Positions 26,705 to 36,905 of a stretch of 64,000 nt of DNA are shown here, one piece after another. Position numbers and translations under genes: made by a program. This DNA comes from an uncultured Flavobacteriales bacterium (GTDB lineage: Bacteria; Bacteroidota; Bacteroidia; Flavobacteriales_G; Salibacteraceae), in assembly GCA_943788775.1 (NCBI GenBank), contig CALSRO010000005.1, positions 1-64,000 on the forward strand. Reading direction: 5' to 3'. How positions within the stretch are numbered: the first letter of the stretch is position 1; each line of letters begins with the position of its first letter. Below the pieces are notes generated by a model. It did not search any database and was not told the origin of the DNA. It saw only the letters and a program-made list of their open reading frames with translations.

Positions 26705-28879
26705 TCAATTGACGCTCAGCAATTTAAATTCCGTTCTGCGATTTGCTTGATGCTGTTCTTCAGAGCAATCAGTATCAATTACTGTTTCACATTTACAATT
26801 GTTTACAGGCTGGCTCTCACCATAACCTCTAATGATTACTCTGTCTGTATTATCAATATATTTTATAAGATACTCCGCTGTTGCGTTCGCACGATTTTCA
26901 CTCAGTTTTTGATTGTAGGCTTTGCTGCCTCGACAGTCAGTATGTGAGCCTAATTCGATTGTCAAATCAGGATATCTTAGCATTGCCGCTATTACTTTTT
27001 CAAGCTCAATGCGAGCATCCGGACGGATTTCGTATTTATCAAAATCAAAATATATGATGTTGATGTTGAGTAATTCTCCAAGATCCATCCCAACCTCAAA
27101 GTTCACAAGAGGCCTGATATTTGAATCATTGTGCGATGCGAGCGGGGGGTCAATTAACTCCTCATTTGTATCCTCTGCAGTCGTTATGGGTTCTTTTAAT
27201 TCAACAGCTGTGCTAGTTAGTAATTCATTCTCGCTTTCATCTATATTCTTGGGCGAACCCAGCCCTTCCGGCACCTGAGAAGATTTGATATCGGCTATTG
27301 AGCCTGATTGCTGGACTTTAGGGGTTTTAATCGATAAACCTTGGGTATTGAAGCTGTCTGTAACTGACGCTTCATTGGCGTTTAAATCATTGTTTTGTAG
27401 ACTGTAAGTATTTTGAATCACATATTGTTCAGAGAGAGACACCGTTTCCGAATCTAATACTAAGGGTTTAACAAAATCAGTCGTTATCTCAGACAGCATA
27501 TGAACACCTTCATCACGAATCGTGATTGGAGTCATTGACATAATCTCAGCAGAATCATTATCGCTTAACACCTCCCTTAAACCGCGCGGGTCCATAAATG
27601 GACGGCCCAAAGTAAATGCGTATATATCATCACCACCAACTCCTCCAGAGCGGTTGGATGAAAAGTAACCTTGACTAAATTCCTTGTCAATTACAAATGC
27701 AAAGTCATCCTTGGAGCTATTGATCGGGGCATTGAGATTATCAATTACTTGAGGGTGTTTTTCGAGATGTACTTTATAAACATCCAATCCTCCTAAACCT
27801 TTATGACCATTTGATGAAAAGAACAATAAACCACTATAATGTATATAGGGAAACATTTCGTCACCTTCTGTATTGATGAATTCTCCTAAATTTTCGGGTG
27901 TTGACCAATCCCCGCTATCATTCATTGTGGTTCGGTATATGTCGGTGCCACCATACCCCCCCGGCATATCGGATACAAAATAAAGCGTCTCGCCATCCTC
28001 AGAAACAGATGCTTGTCCAACGCTGTAAGTAGCATCGTTGTAAGAGAAGGGCTGGATATCTTCAAGTTTAGTGCTGGTCATGCGGGCAGAATATAGCGTG
28101 AGATGAAGGATATCGTTCCCGCCTTTTCCTTTTTTTGAGTTGGGGTTGTTGCGGGTAAACCACACACTTTGGCCGTCACCGGTGAATGACGCCGGGCCTT
28201 GGTGAAAGGGGGTCTCGATGCTCTTGTCGAGCTTTTGTAAATCGCTCAGGCTACCGTCTTCGCTCCGCTTAGCGGAGTAGAGATCGAGAAAGGGGTTTTG
28301 ATCCCAGTTGTATTCACGCTTGACTACTTCGGTTTTCCTTCGCGAAGAAGTAAAGATCAACCGGTCATTCCAGGGAACAGCGGCAAACTCTGCTTCTTGG
28401 GTGTTGATTTCGAGAGGGGTGATCTCGAACGCATTTACGTTTTCGAGTAAACTTGCGGGATCGGTATTACCTTTTAACTTGCGGTTGGGTCGACTGTCTT
28501 CTGCTTTCAGATCGCGGTATGCTTTGAGCCATTTTGCTGACTCCATGTAGAGCCCTTGCTGGCTTAGAACTTCCGAGTAGTTGTAGATGTCTTCGACTGG
28601 TGGGTTGGTATATTCTACGACCTTGGCATACCATTCGGAAGCTGAGTCTGTGAGCCCAAGCTTAAAATAACAATTGGCAATGGTGCTAGTTAATGAAGAG
28701 TCGCCACTGGTATATAGTTCCTTGTAGATCTCCACAGCTTTTGAGTAGGAGTATTCTTCGAAGTAACGTTCAGCCTTTTTGAACTTCATTAGTTGCACGT
28801 ACTCGGCCAGTCCTTGTGACTTCAAATGGATGCTTGTCATGGCGAACAGTGTGATTAGGAAGAGGGTAATTGTTCGCAT
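26705..28879 (-). CDS. OmpA-family protein with TPR and PD40 repeats (T9SS/gliding-associated)
   Basis: A 724-residue exported protein. Signal peptide MRTITLFLITLFAMTSIHLK; TPR-like helices ~25-125 (KAVEIYKELYTSGDSSLTST); WD40-like PD40 beta-propeller ~165-430 (GETLYFVSDMPGGYGGTDIY and FSSNGHKGLGGLDVY). A low-complexity linker follows, then the C-terminal OmpA domain (IIYFDFDKYEIRPDARIELE, GSHTDCRGSKAYNQKLSENR, then RVIIRGYGE). The domain binds peptidoglycan. The start at 28879 is 4 nt downstream of the PorP/SprF stop. PorE-like proteins of this architecture link the T9SS ring to peptidoglycan. The order adhesin-PorP/SprF-OmpA supports a role with the upstream adhesin. Confidence 0.9.
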   Translation of the reverse strand: MRTITLFLITLFAMTSIHLKSQGLAEYVQLMKFKKAERYFEEYSYSKAVEIYKELYTSGDSSLTSTIANCYFKLGLTDSASEWYAKVVEYTNPPVEDIYNYSEVLSQQGLYMESAKWLKAYRDLKAEDSRPNRKLKGNTDPASLLENVNAFEITPLEINTQEAEFAAVPWNDRLIFTSSRRKTEVVKREYNWDQNPFLDLYSAKRSEDGSLSDLQKLDKSIETPFHQGPASFTGDGQSVWFTRNNPNSKKGKGGNDILHLTLYSARMTSTKLEDIQPFSYNDATYSVGQASVSEDGETLYFVSDMPGGYGGTDIYRTTMNDSGDWSTPENLGEFINTEGDEMFPYIHYSGLLFFSSNGHKGLGGLDVYKVHLEKHPQVIDNLNAPINSSKDDFAFVIDKEFSQGYFSSNRSGGVGGDDIYAFTLGRPFMDPRGLREVLSDNDSAEIMSMTPITIRDEGVHMLSEITTDFVKPLVLDSETVSLSEQYVIQNTYSLQNNDLNANEASVTDSFNTQGLSIKTPKVQQSGSIADIKSSQVPEGLGSPKNIDESENELLTSTAVELKEPITTAEDTNEELIDPPLASHNDSNIRPLVNFEVGMDLGELLNINIIYFDFDKYEIRPDARIELEKVIAAMLRYPDLTIELGSHTDCRGSKAYNQKLSENRANATAEYLIKYIDNTDRVIIRGYGESQPVNNCKCETVIDTDCSEEQHQANRRTEFKLLSVN

Positions 28880-28883
28880 AGCC

Positions 28884-29852
28884 TTAGAAGTATCGAGGTG
28901 ACTTGATCTTACCTTGGGTTTTGAAAAGGAAGTCATAAGTCAGCATGACTTCGTGGGTGCCGCTTTGGGTGCTAATGAGGCGGGTAGTGGCACAGTCCAA
29001 TGAGTAACCGAACTTAAGTTGTTCCGTGAACTGGTAACCAAGCAGTGCTCCTACTGCATCGCGTGAGCGATACATGGCCCCGAGCCACACTTTTTCAAAA
29101 ATCAGGAAGTTGGCGGTGAAATCTACTTCTAGTGGGGCATTTTCCACCACTTTCACAAGGGTGGTTGGCTTGAAAAGTAGTACACTGCTGATGGGGAAGA
29201 GAGCCCCACCGATCAGGAAGTAGTGGCGCTTTTCGGCTGCGGGGTCGTTGAAGGAAACAACGGCTTGCCCGGTGCTGTAATTGTTTTGTAACAACTTAGG
29301 AACGCTTAGACCGGCATAGTAACGCTCGTTAGAGTAGTACATCCCGAATCCGAAGTTGGGGAGGAAGTCGCTTTGGATGTTACTTTCAAACGAGGGGTCG
29401 AGTGCATCGGTAGTTTGGAGGGTGCTCAAATTTCCTTGCCGGTAATTGAACCCACCTTTGAGCCCAAAAGACAGATGGGCTTTTTCACTCACTTTCACCT
29501 GATAGCTTAAGTCCGTGGAAAAAATGGTGGTGCTGATTGGACCGATATGGTCGCTGACGAACGATAGCCCGGCCCCAAGTTTCTCAATTAGAATGGGGGT
29601 ATGGATCGTGATCGTATGCGTAGTTGGCGCACCTGCGAGGCCGACCCACTGGTGCCGGGTTATCCCGGTGAGTGTCAATGCGTCCCGGCTTCCGGCATAG
29701 GCGGGATTTACGCTCAGGGTGTTGTACATATAATGCGTATACATAGGGTCTTGCTGCGCTTCACTAGCATTAGGCCAGAGGAGTATACCGGCCAAGAGAG
29801 CCAATGTTACTTGGGAGATCATTTTCATGGATAATCTATTGTGTCGTTTCAT
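28884..29852 (-). CDS. PorP/SprF family type IX secretion membrane protein
   Basis: An outer-membrane beta-barrel of up to 322 residues. Signal peptide MKMISQVTLALLAGILLWPN (internal Met at 29828 is the alternative start), then the family hallmark QQDPMYTHYMYNTLSVNPAY directly followed by AGSRD. A pattern of amphipathic strands continues to the C-terminus. In Flavobacterium johnsoniae SprF is needed for surface display of SprB, and PorP/SprF proteins bind type B C-terminal domains of cargo. Here the ATG lies 11 nt after the stop of the SprB-like adhesin, matching that partnership. Confidence 0.93.
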   Translation of the reverse strand: MKRHNRLSMKMISQVTLALLAGILLWPNASEAQQDPMYTHYMYNTLSVNPAYAGSRDALTLTGITRHQWVGLAGAPTTHTITIHTPILIEKLGAGLSFVSDHIGPISTTIFSTDLSYQVKVSEKAHLSFGLKGGFNYRQGNLSTLQTTDALDPSFESNIQSDFLPNFGFGMYYSNERYYAGLSVPKLLQNNYSTGQAVVSFNDPAAEKRHYFLIGGALFPISSVLLFKPTTLVKVVENAPLEVDFTANFLIFEKVWLGAMYRSRDAVGALLGYQFTEQLKFGYSLDCATTRLISTQSGTHEVMLTYDFLFKTQGKIKSPRYF

Positions 29853-29862
29853 AAGGATGGTC

Positions 29863-31911
29863 CTATCGGGTCAGGTAAACGAATCCAGACCGTTTTTGAC
29901 CGTCTTTGAGTTCAAGTACATAGAAGTAGGTACCTACGGGCAGAGCACCTCGGCCTGTGATGAGGTCGCTGTCACTGGTGCCGTCCCAATCGTTGTGGTA
30001 AGGCGAGGCCGAGAAGACCTTGTTTCCCCAACGGTTGAAGATATAGATGGTATTGCCGGGGTAGGCATCCAGACCCTCGATGATGAAGGTTTCGTTGAGT
30101 CCGTCTCCGTTCGGGCTAAAGCCTTCGGGGATACTGATGTCCACGATACATGCATTGGGGTCGAGCCAGTCGGGGATACCATCATCGTTGCAGTCGTCTG
30201 TAATACCATCGTTGTCTGAGTCGTATTCATCAGCATCGGGCTTACCGTCTCCATCGCTATCGAGGTCGAGGTAGTCGGGTATGCCGTCATTGTCGGTATC
30301 GTTCAGTTTGATGTTGCACGGATCGCTGGTGTCTCCAGCTTCTGTACTGTCTGGAATACCATCGCCATCGCTGTCGAGGTCTTCAAAGTTGCCAAGGCTA
30401 TCGGAATCGATATCGACTGTTCCTTCAATGAAGTCGGGTATGCCATCTCCATCGGTGTCAGTTGGGCTCACGGTGATGTAAACCACGGCTGTATCGCAGG
30501 CTCCATAAGGATCGCAGACGATGTAGGTGATGGAATCAAGTCCGCAAACGCCACTGTCGGGAATGTAGATGATGCTTCCGTTTCCGGTTACGGTTCCTGT
30601 GCCTCCGGTCGGCCCATTGAGGATGGTCACGGTCAGTGAATCGCCATCGGGATCGAGGTCGTTGTTGAGAACATCGATCACTAAAGTTGTGGTGTCGGAT
30701 GCACTCATGGTGTCGTTTTCAGCGATGGGAGAGCTGTTCAACGAGCTATTGATCACGGTGATGAATACCGTGTCGGTGTCGCAGAGCACAGGCGATCCGT
30801 TATCACAAATCCTGTAGATGATGGTATCGTTGCCATTGAAGTTTGCGGGTGGAGTATAGCTGATGCTATCGCCATTGGCAACGCTAGCTGTTGCTCCACT
30901 GGTAGGGCCACTCACAATGGTGGTGGTCAGCGCATCGCCATCGGGGTCAGTGTCATTCACTTGCACATCGATAAAGGCGTTGGCCGTATCTTCGTTTAAG
31001 GTGACAAAGTCGGTGACGGCATCGGGGGCATCATTGACGGGGATCACGGTAATGAATACCGTGTCGGTATCACATAAACTTGGGATGCCGTCATCGCAAA
31101 TCCTGTAGATGATGGTGTCGTTGCCATTGAAGTTTGCGGGTGGAGTATAGCTGATGCTATCGCCATTGGCAACGCTAGCTGTTGCTCCACTGGTAGGGCT
31201 ACTCACAATGGTGGTGGTCAGCGCATCGCCATCGGGGTCAGTGTCATTCACTTGCACATCGATAAAGGCGTTGGCCGTGTCTTCGTTTAAGGTGACAAAG
31301 TCGGTGACGGCATCGGGGGCATCGTTCACGGGGGTCACGGTGATGAATACCGTGTCGGTATCACAGACACTTGGGATGCCGTCATCACAAATACTGTAGA
31401 TGATGGTGTCGTTGCCATTGAAGTTTGCGGGTGGAGTATAGCTGATGCTATCGCCATTGGCAACGCTAGCTGTTGCTCCACTGGTGGGGCCACTCACAAT
31501 GGTGGTGGTCAGCGCATCGCCTTCGGGATCGGTGTCATTCACTTGCACATCGATAAAGGCGTTGGCCGTGTCTTCGTTTAAGGTGACAAAGTCGGTGACG
31601 GCATCGGGGGCATCGTTCACGGGGGTCACGGTGATGAATACCGTGTCGGTGTCGCAGAGCACAGGCGATCCGTCATCACAAATACTGTAGATGATGGTAT
31701 CGTTGCCATTGAAGTTTGCGGGTGGAGTATAGCTGATGCTATCGCCATTGGCAACGCTAGCTGTTGCTCCACTGGTGGGGCCACTCACAATGGTGGTGGT
31801 CAGCGCATCGCCTTCGGGGTCGGTGTCATTCACTTGCACATCGATAAAGGCGTTGGCCGTGTCTTCGTTTAAGGTGACAAAGTCGGTGACGGCATCGGGG
31901 GCATCGTTCAC
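29863..31911 (-). CDS. SprB-like giant adhesin, C-terminal part with gliding-type C-terminal domain
   Basis: A 682-codon open frame that continues the repeat array of the upstream frames. It holds four near-identical ~97-residue cadherin/VCBS-like repeats (APDAVTDFVTLNEDTANAF ... SYTPPANFNGNDTIIY) and a divergent one. A thrombospondin-type-3-like calcium-binding stretch follows (DTDGDGIPDF, DSDGDGIPDS, DTDNDGIPDY). The last ~95 residues are a gliding-motility-associated C-terminal domain (IPEGFSPNGDGLNETFIIEG, IFNRWGNKVF, then GTYFYVLEL), the type B T9SS signal. It is the 3' end of one gene that begins at 38531, separated by an apparent single-base deletion near 31914. Confidence 0.85.
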   Translation of the reverse strand: MNDAPDAVTDFVTLNEDTANAFIDVQVNDTDPEGDALTTTIVSGPTSGATASVANGDSISYTPPANFNGNDTIIYSICDDGSPVLCDTDTVFITVTPVNDAPDAVTDFVTLNEDTANAFIDVQVNDTDPEGDALTTTIVSGPTSGATASVANGDSISYTPPANFNGNDTIIYSICDDGIPSVCDTDTVFITVTPVNDAPDAVTDFVTLNEDTANAFIDVQVNDTDPDGDALTTTIVSSPTSGATASVANGDSISYTPPANFNGNDTIIYRICDDGIPSLCDTDTVFITVIPVNDAPDAVTDFVTLNEDTANAFIDVQVNDTDPDGDALTTTIVSGPTSGATASVANGDSISYTPPANFNGNDTIIYRICDNGSPVLCDTDTVFITVINSSLNSSPIAENDTMSASDTTTLVIDVLNNDLDPDGDSLTVTILNGPTGGTGTVTGNGSIIYIPDSGVCGLDSITYIVCDPYGACDTAVVYITVSPTDTDGDGIPDFIEGTVDIDSDSLGNFEDLDSDGDGIPDSTEAGDTSDPCNIKLNDTDNDGIPDYLDLDSDGDGKPDADEYDSDNDGITDDCNDDGIPDWLDPNACIVDISIPEGFSPNGDGLNETFIIEGLDAYPGNTIYIFNRWGNKVFSASPYHNDWDGTSDSDLITGRGALPVGTYFYVLELKDGQKRSGFVYLTR

Positions 31912-34900
31912 GGGGTCACGGTGATGAATACCGTGTCGGTATCACAGACACTTGGGATGCCGTCATCACAAATACTGTAGATGATGGTGTCGTTGCCATT
32001 GAAGTTTGCGGGTGGAGTATAGCTGATGCTATCGCCATTGGCAACGCTAGCTGTTGCTCCACTGGTAGGGCCACTCACAATGGTGGTGGTCAGCGCATCG
32101 CCATCGGGGTCAGTGTCATTCACTTGCACATCGATAAAGGCGTTGGCCGTGTCTTCGTTTAAGGTGACAAAGTCGGTGACGGCATCGGGGGCATCGTTCA
32201 CGGGGATCACGGTGATGAATACCGTGTCGGTGTCGCAGAGCACAGGCGATCCGTCATCACAAATACTGTAGATGATGGTATCGTTGCCATTGAAGTTTGC
32301 GGGTGGAGTATAGCTGATGCTATCGCCATTGGCAACGCTAGCTGTTGCTCCACTGGTGGGGCCACTCACAATGGTGGTAGTCAGCGCATCGCCTTCAGGA
32401 TCGGTGTCATTCACTTGCACATCGATAAAGGCGTTGGCCGTGTCTTCGTTTAAGGTGACAAAGTCGGTGACGGCATCGGGGGCATCGTTCACGGGGTTCA
32501 CGGTGATGAATACCGTGTCGGTGTCGCAGAGCACAGGCGATGCCGTCATCACAAATACTGTAGATGATGGTGTCGTTGCCATTGAAGTTTGCGGGTGGAG
32601 TATAGCTGATGCTATCGCCATTGGCAACGCTAGCTGTTGCTCCACTGGTAGGGCCACTCACAATGGTGGTGGTCAGCGCATCGCCATCGGGGTCAGTGTC
32701 ATTCACTTGCACATCGATAAAGGCGTTGGCCGTGTCTTCGTTTAAGGTGACAAAGTCGGTGACGGCATCGGGGGCATCGTTCACGGGGGTCACGGTGATG
32801 AATACCGTGTCGGTGTCGCAGAGCACAGGCGATCCGTCATCACAAATACTGTAGATGATGGTATCGTTGCCATTGAAGTTTGCGGGTGGAGTATAGCTGA
32901 TGCTATCGCCATTGGCAACGCTAGCTGTTGCTCCACTGGTGGGGCCACTCACAATGGTGGTGGTCAGCGCATCGCCTTCGGGGTCGGTGTCATTCACTTG
33001 CACATCGATAAAGGCGTTGGCCGTGTTCTCGGCCATGTTTTGGTTATCAGTATTGGCCGTGGGCGCGTCATTGACGGGGTTCACGGTGATGAATACCGTG
33101 TCGGTGTCGCAGAGCACAGGCGATCCGTTATCACAAATACTGTAGATGATGGTATCGTTGCCATTGAAGTTTGCGGGTGGAGTATAGCTGATGCTATCGC
33201 CATTGGCAACGCTAGCTGTTGCTCCACTGGTAGGGCCACTCACAATGGTGGTGGTCAGCGCATCGCCATCGGGGTCAGTGTCATTCACTTGCACATCGAT
33301 AAAGGCGTTGGCCGTGTCTTCGTTTAAGGTGACAAAGTCGGTGACGGCATCGGGGGCATCGTTCACGGGGGTCACGGTGATGAATACCGTGTCGGTGTCG
33401 CAGAGCACAGGCGATCCGTCATCACAAATACTGTAGATGATGGTATCGTTGCCATTGAAGTTTGCGGGTGGAGTATAGCTGATGCTATCGCCATTGGCAA
33501 CGCTAGCTGTTGCTCCACTGGTGGGGCCACTCACAATGGTGGTGGTCAGCGCATCGCCTTCGGGGTCGGTGTCATTCACTTGCACATCGATAAAGGCGTT
33601 GGCCGTGTCTTCGTTTAAGGTGACAAAGTCGGTGACGGCATCGGGGGCATCGTTCACGGGGGTCACGGTGATGAATACCGTGTCGGTGTCGCAGAGCACA
33701 GGCGATCCGTTATCACAAATACTGTAGATGATGGTATCGTTGCCATTGAAGTTTGCGGGTGGAGTATAGCTGATGCTATCGCCATTGGCAACGCTAGCTG
33801 TTGCTCCACTGGTAGGGCCACTCACAATGGTGGTGGTCAGCGCATCGCCATCGGGGTCAGTGTCATTCACTTGCACATCGATAAAGGCGTTGGCCGTGTC
33901 TTCGTTTAAGGTGACAAAGTCGGTGACGGCATCGGGGGCATCATTGACGGGGTTCACGGTGATGAATACCGTGTCGGTGTCGCAGAGCACAGGCGATCCG
34001 TCATCACAAATACTGTAGATGATGGTGTCGTTGCCATTGAAGTTTGCGGGTGGAGTATAGCTGATGCTATCGCCATTGGCAACGCTAGCTGTTGCTCCAC
34101 TGGTGGGGCCACTCACAATGGTGGTAGTCAGCGCATCGCCTTCAGGATCGGTGTCATTCACTTGCACATCGATAAAGGCGTTGGCCGTGTCTTCGTTTAA
34201 GGTGACAAAGTCGGTGACGGCATCGGGGGCATCGTTCACGGGGTTCACGGTGATGAATACCGTGTCGGTGTCGCAGAGCACAGGCGATCCGTCATCACAA
34301 ATACTGTAGATGATGGTGTCGTTGCCATTGAAGTTTGCGGGTGGAGTATAGCTGATGCTGTCGCCATTGGCAACGCTAGCTGTTCCTCCACTGGTGGGGC
34401 CACTCACAATGGTGGTGGTCAGCGCATCGCCATCGGGGTCAGTGTCATTCACTTGCACATCGATAAAGGCGTTGGCCGTGTCTTCGTTTAAGGTGACAAA
34501 GTCGGTGACGGCATCGGGGGCATCGTTCACGGGGTTCACGGTGATGAATACCGTGTCGGTGTCGCAGAGCACAGGCGATCCGTTATCACAAATACTGTAG
34601 ATGATGGTGTCGTTGCCATTGAAGTTTGCGGGTGGAGTATAGCTGATGCTATCGCCATTGGCAACGCTAGCTGTTCCTCCACTGGTGGGGCCACTCACAA
34701 TGGTGGTGGTCAGCGCATCGCCATCGGGGTCAGTGTCATTCACTTGCACATCGATAAAGGCGTTGGCCGTGTCTTCGTTTAAGGTGACAAAGTCGGTGAC
34801 GGCATCGGGGGCATCATTGACGGGGTTCACGGTGATGAATACCGTGTCGGTATCACATAAACTTGGGATGCCGTTATCACAAATACTGTAGATGATGGTG
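30760..34900 (-). repeat. Fourteen near-identical 291-bp tandem repeats
   Basis: A unit of 97 codons recurs about 14 times with very high DNA identity, plus divergent copies at both ends. Units fall into subtypes, for example DTDPDGD versus DTDPEGD and GIPS versus GSPV. One unit (around 33010-33060) has NQNMAENTANAF in place of DFVTLNEDTANAF. The repeat encodes a cadherin-like/tandem-95-type Ig domain with Ca-binding motifs. High DNA identity suggests ongoing unequal crossover or gene conversion. Confidence 0.95.
31908..32657 (-). CDS. SprB-like adhesin, middle segment in shifted frame
   Basis: About two and a half repeats read here in a frame different from both neighbours. The first ~40 codons are out-of-frame noise; from ASPVLCDTDTVFITVNPVN onward it is normal repeat sequence. 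The shift is created by an extra base near 32532 (GGCGATGCCG where other copies have GGCGATCCG) and reversed by a missing G near 31914 (four Gs where other copies have five). It is part of the single adhesin gene and not an independent gene. Confidence 0.7.
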   Translation of the reverse strand: MALPVEQQLALPMAIASAILHPQTSMATTPSSTVFVMTASPVLCDTDTVFITVNPVNDAPDAVTDFVTLNEDTANAFIDVQVNDTDPEGDALTTTIVSGPTSGATASVANGDSISYTPPANFNGNDTIIYSICDDGSPVLCDTDTVFITVIPVNDAPDAVTDFVTLNEDTANAFIDVQVNDTDPDGDALTTTIVSGPTSGATASVANGDSISYTPPANFNGNDTIIYSICDDGIPSVCDTDTVFITVTP

Positions 34901-35640
34901 TCGGTGCCGTTGAAGTTTGCGGGTGGGATATATTGCAGGTCGTTGCCGACCACGCTGATTGAACCTCCACTGGTAGGACCGGAAACCACGCTGGTCGTAA
35001 GCGGATCGTTATCAGGATCAATGTCGTTGGCCTGGACGGGAATGGTCACGTTGGTCGTATCTTCGTTCAATGTAATATTGTCGGTAGCGGCTATGGGCGG
35101 ATCGTTCGTAACGCTGAAGTAAACCCAGGCGGAGTCGCAACCGCAGTCATCACACACGGAATATTGCAGGGAGTCGATGCCGGTATAGTTGGTGTTGGCG
35201 GTGTAACTGATGCTGTCGTTGCTTACGCTGCCGGAGCCGTTGGTGGCTGCGGTCACTATGGCAATGGATAGAGAGTCGCCATCGGGATCAGTGTCGTTCG
35301 CCAGGATGTCCACACTGATCGCATCGCCATGCTCTACGCTAATGGTGCCGTCATCGGTGGCCGTAGGCGGGCTGTTCAGCACCGCATAGGGCATGCCGGT
35401 CATGGTGGAAGTACATCCTGCACCGGTGATCTCCACATAGAAGGTATCGGTCGCGGTCATGGCTCCGCTGGACTGGGTAATGACAGAACCGTCACCCACA
35501 AAGGCTGTGCCCACGCTGGCATTGTCGGAAGTGCGCTTCACTTGGTAACTCAGGCCGCCATCGTTTTCGGTTTGCACAAGGATGTTCACGGAGTCGCCCA
35601 GGCATACGGCCGAATCGGAGGTGGTTACGGCAAGGCTCAC
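32407..35640 (-). CDS. SprB-like adhesin, main repeat segment
   Basis: A 1077-codon open frame. The first part holds Ig-like units (SDSAVCLGDSVNILVQTEND, then DTFYVEITGAGCTSTMTGMP) and three divergent cadherin-like units. About ten near-identical 97-residue units follow. After ~32532 the frame is lost (CALRHRHGIHH is out-of-frame translation). Acidic D-x-D-x-D loops suggest Ca-stabilised rods. As in SprB, such repeats would extend a surface filament used in gliding or attachment; that role is inference from architecture and the PorP/SprF neighbour. Upstream the same frame is interrupted by a stop near 35677. Confidence 0.8.
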   Translation of the reverse strand: MSLAVTTSDSAVCLGDSVNILVQTENDGGLSYQVKRTSDNASVGTAFVGDGSVITQSSGAMTATDTFYVEITGAGCTSTMTGMPYAVLNSPPTATDDGTISVEHGDAISVDILANDTDPDGDSLSIAIVTAATNGSGSVSNDSISYTANTNYTGIDSLQYSVCDDCGCDSAWVYFSVTNDPPIAATDNITLNEDTTNVTIPVQANDIDPDNDPLTTSVVSGPTSGGSISVVGNDLQYIPPANFNGTDTIIYSICDNGIPSLCDTDTVFITVNPVNDAPDAVTDFVTLNEDTANAFIDVQVNDTDPDGDALTTTIVSGPTSGGTASVANGDSISYTPPANFNGNDTIIYSICDNGSPVLCDTDTVFITVNPVNDAPDAVTDFVTLNEDTANAFIDVQVNDTDPDGDALTTTIVSGPTSGGTASVANGDSISYTPPANFNGNDTIIYSICDDGSPVLCDTDTVFITVNPVNDAPDAVTDFVTLNEDTANAFIDVQVNDTDPEGDALTTTIVSGPTSGATASVANGDSISYTPPANFNGNDTIIYSICDDGSPVLCDTDTVFITVNPVNDAPDAVTDFVTLNEDTANAFIDVQVNDTDPDGDALTTTIVSGPTSGATASVANGDSISYTPPANFNGNDTIIYSICDNGSPVLCDTDTVFITVTPVNDAPDAVTDFVTLNEDTANAFIDVQVNDTDPEGDALTTTIVSGPTSGATASVANGDSISYTPPANFNGNDTIIYSICDDGSPVLCDTDTVFITVTPVNDAPDAVTDFVTLNEDTANAFIDVQVNDTDPDGDALTTTIVSGPTSGATASVANGDSISYTPPANFNGNDTIIYSICDNGSPVLCDTDTVFITVNPVNDAPTANTDNQNMAENTANAFIDVQVNDTDPEGDALTTTIVSGPTSGATASVANGDSISYTPPANFNGNDTIIYSICDDGSPVLCDTDTVFITVTPVNDAPDAVTDFVTLNEDTANAFIDVQVNDTDPDGDALTTTIVSGPTSGATASVANGDSISYTPPANFNGNDTIIYSICDDGIACALRHRHGIHHREPRERCPRCRHRLCHLKRRHGQRLYRCASE

Positions 35641-36905
35641 GTCTGCGCCCTCGACGGTGATGCGCGAGGTGTTCAGCTAGGTCGACGCTGCAATCGGAAA
35701 TGCCCGTGGTGTCGGTGGCTTCGATGTAGATAGGTGGCCGAAGCGGTCAGCACCCCGTTCGGCAGTGGTGAGCGAAATCAGGCCTCCGTTTCCGGCCGCC
35801 AGCGCCGCACCCACTGAGAGCTGGCTGGAGGCGCTGTCGCGCAGCTGGTACTTGACCCCGGCTTCGGAACCGCTGATGCGAACGTTCACAGCTTTCGCCC
35901 GTGCACACGGTCGTGTCGGCCGCACCCACCGCCAGACTGTAGAGTCAGGCGTTGGATCGATGATGTACGTGATGGTGTCTCCCATCACGACCTCGCAGGG
36001 TATAGGGGAGATCTTGTATCCACGCACACTGATGCGGGAGGGACTGACGGTAAGCGAGAAGGTGTTGAGGATGATGTCTGTGCCATCACCCAACACGGAG
36101 TTTCCGATCACAGAGTCGTTGATGGCGTCATAGGCCTCGTAGATGATGCCGGCTTCGGAACCGGTGATGGTGAGCGAAGCGGTTTCGATGACTTGACACA
36201 CGACCGTATCGTTTGCCACTAAATTGAGGTTAGATAGTGGAAGAATGCACTCTACGATACACACGTTGGAGCTGTCGCTTTCTGCATTGGCACCCACAAA
36301 TGCGGTGGCATAGACCTCACCGCCCACGTACAGTGCATCCGCTGGCCACGGTGTCTGCTCCAGGTTCCGCCTCCGGTCACGAGTTGCGCTACCGATGCTG
36401 TCGCCATCGATGTAGATGATGATGGCTCGCTCCCGCTGCTGCTGTGCGTGCCGGAAACGATGGTGTCTCCTTCGGTGTAGTTCAGGCTGCAGTTCGAGCG
36501 CCGGGGCTGAGGAACTGTCCTGTGACCACACACGCATCCGACAAGCGCGCCTGACATTGTAGCAGCCTACTCCGTGCACGTAGGCCTTGATCAGAGTCGC
36601 CCGCTTCCATCGAGGTTTGAGATGGCCCCGAAGAAATTGTCGTAACGCGGTTAGGTAGAAGGTGTCGGTGGACGACGTGGCCGCTGGAGATGTCGTAGTG
36701 GATGATGAAGACCGTGTCGTTTTCGTTGCCCGCAGCGGTTCCGCTCACGTAGGTGTCGCCCGCGCTCAGGCCGCAGTTCGAGCACGCGGGGTGTCCGAGT
36801 CATCGCTCACATATTTATCTTGGCGGTGGAGTGTGCTGAAACGCATGCGCCCGGATGTAGCCGCACGTGCGGTTACAGTGTCGCAGAAGTCAAACGACAG
36901 GCTGC
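35641..36905 (-). pseudogene. SprB-like adhesin, frame-broken GC-rich segment
   Basis: Ig-like units of the adhesin continue here, but the reading frame changes several times. Readable stretches include NLNLVANDTVVCQVIETASL and TITGSEAGIIYEAYDAINDS at ~35980-36240. Other frames give SGSEAGVKYQLRDSASSQLS. A stop lies at about 35677. The segment is distinctly richer in G+C than the flanks. Either the gene is broken here or the assembly is poor over GC-rich repeats. Confidence 0.6.

Noticed and set aside
30569-34891. Series of ~81-codon plus-strand open frames spaced by 291 bp
   Set aside because: They are antisense shadows of the adhesin repeats on the minus strand.
30760-34900. Possible CRISPR or satellite array
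   Set aside because: Units are 291 bp, contiguous and coding, without unique spacers.
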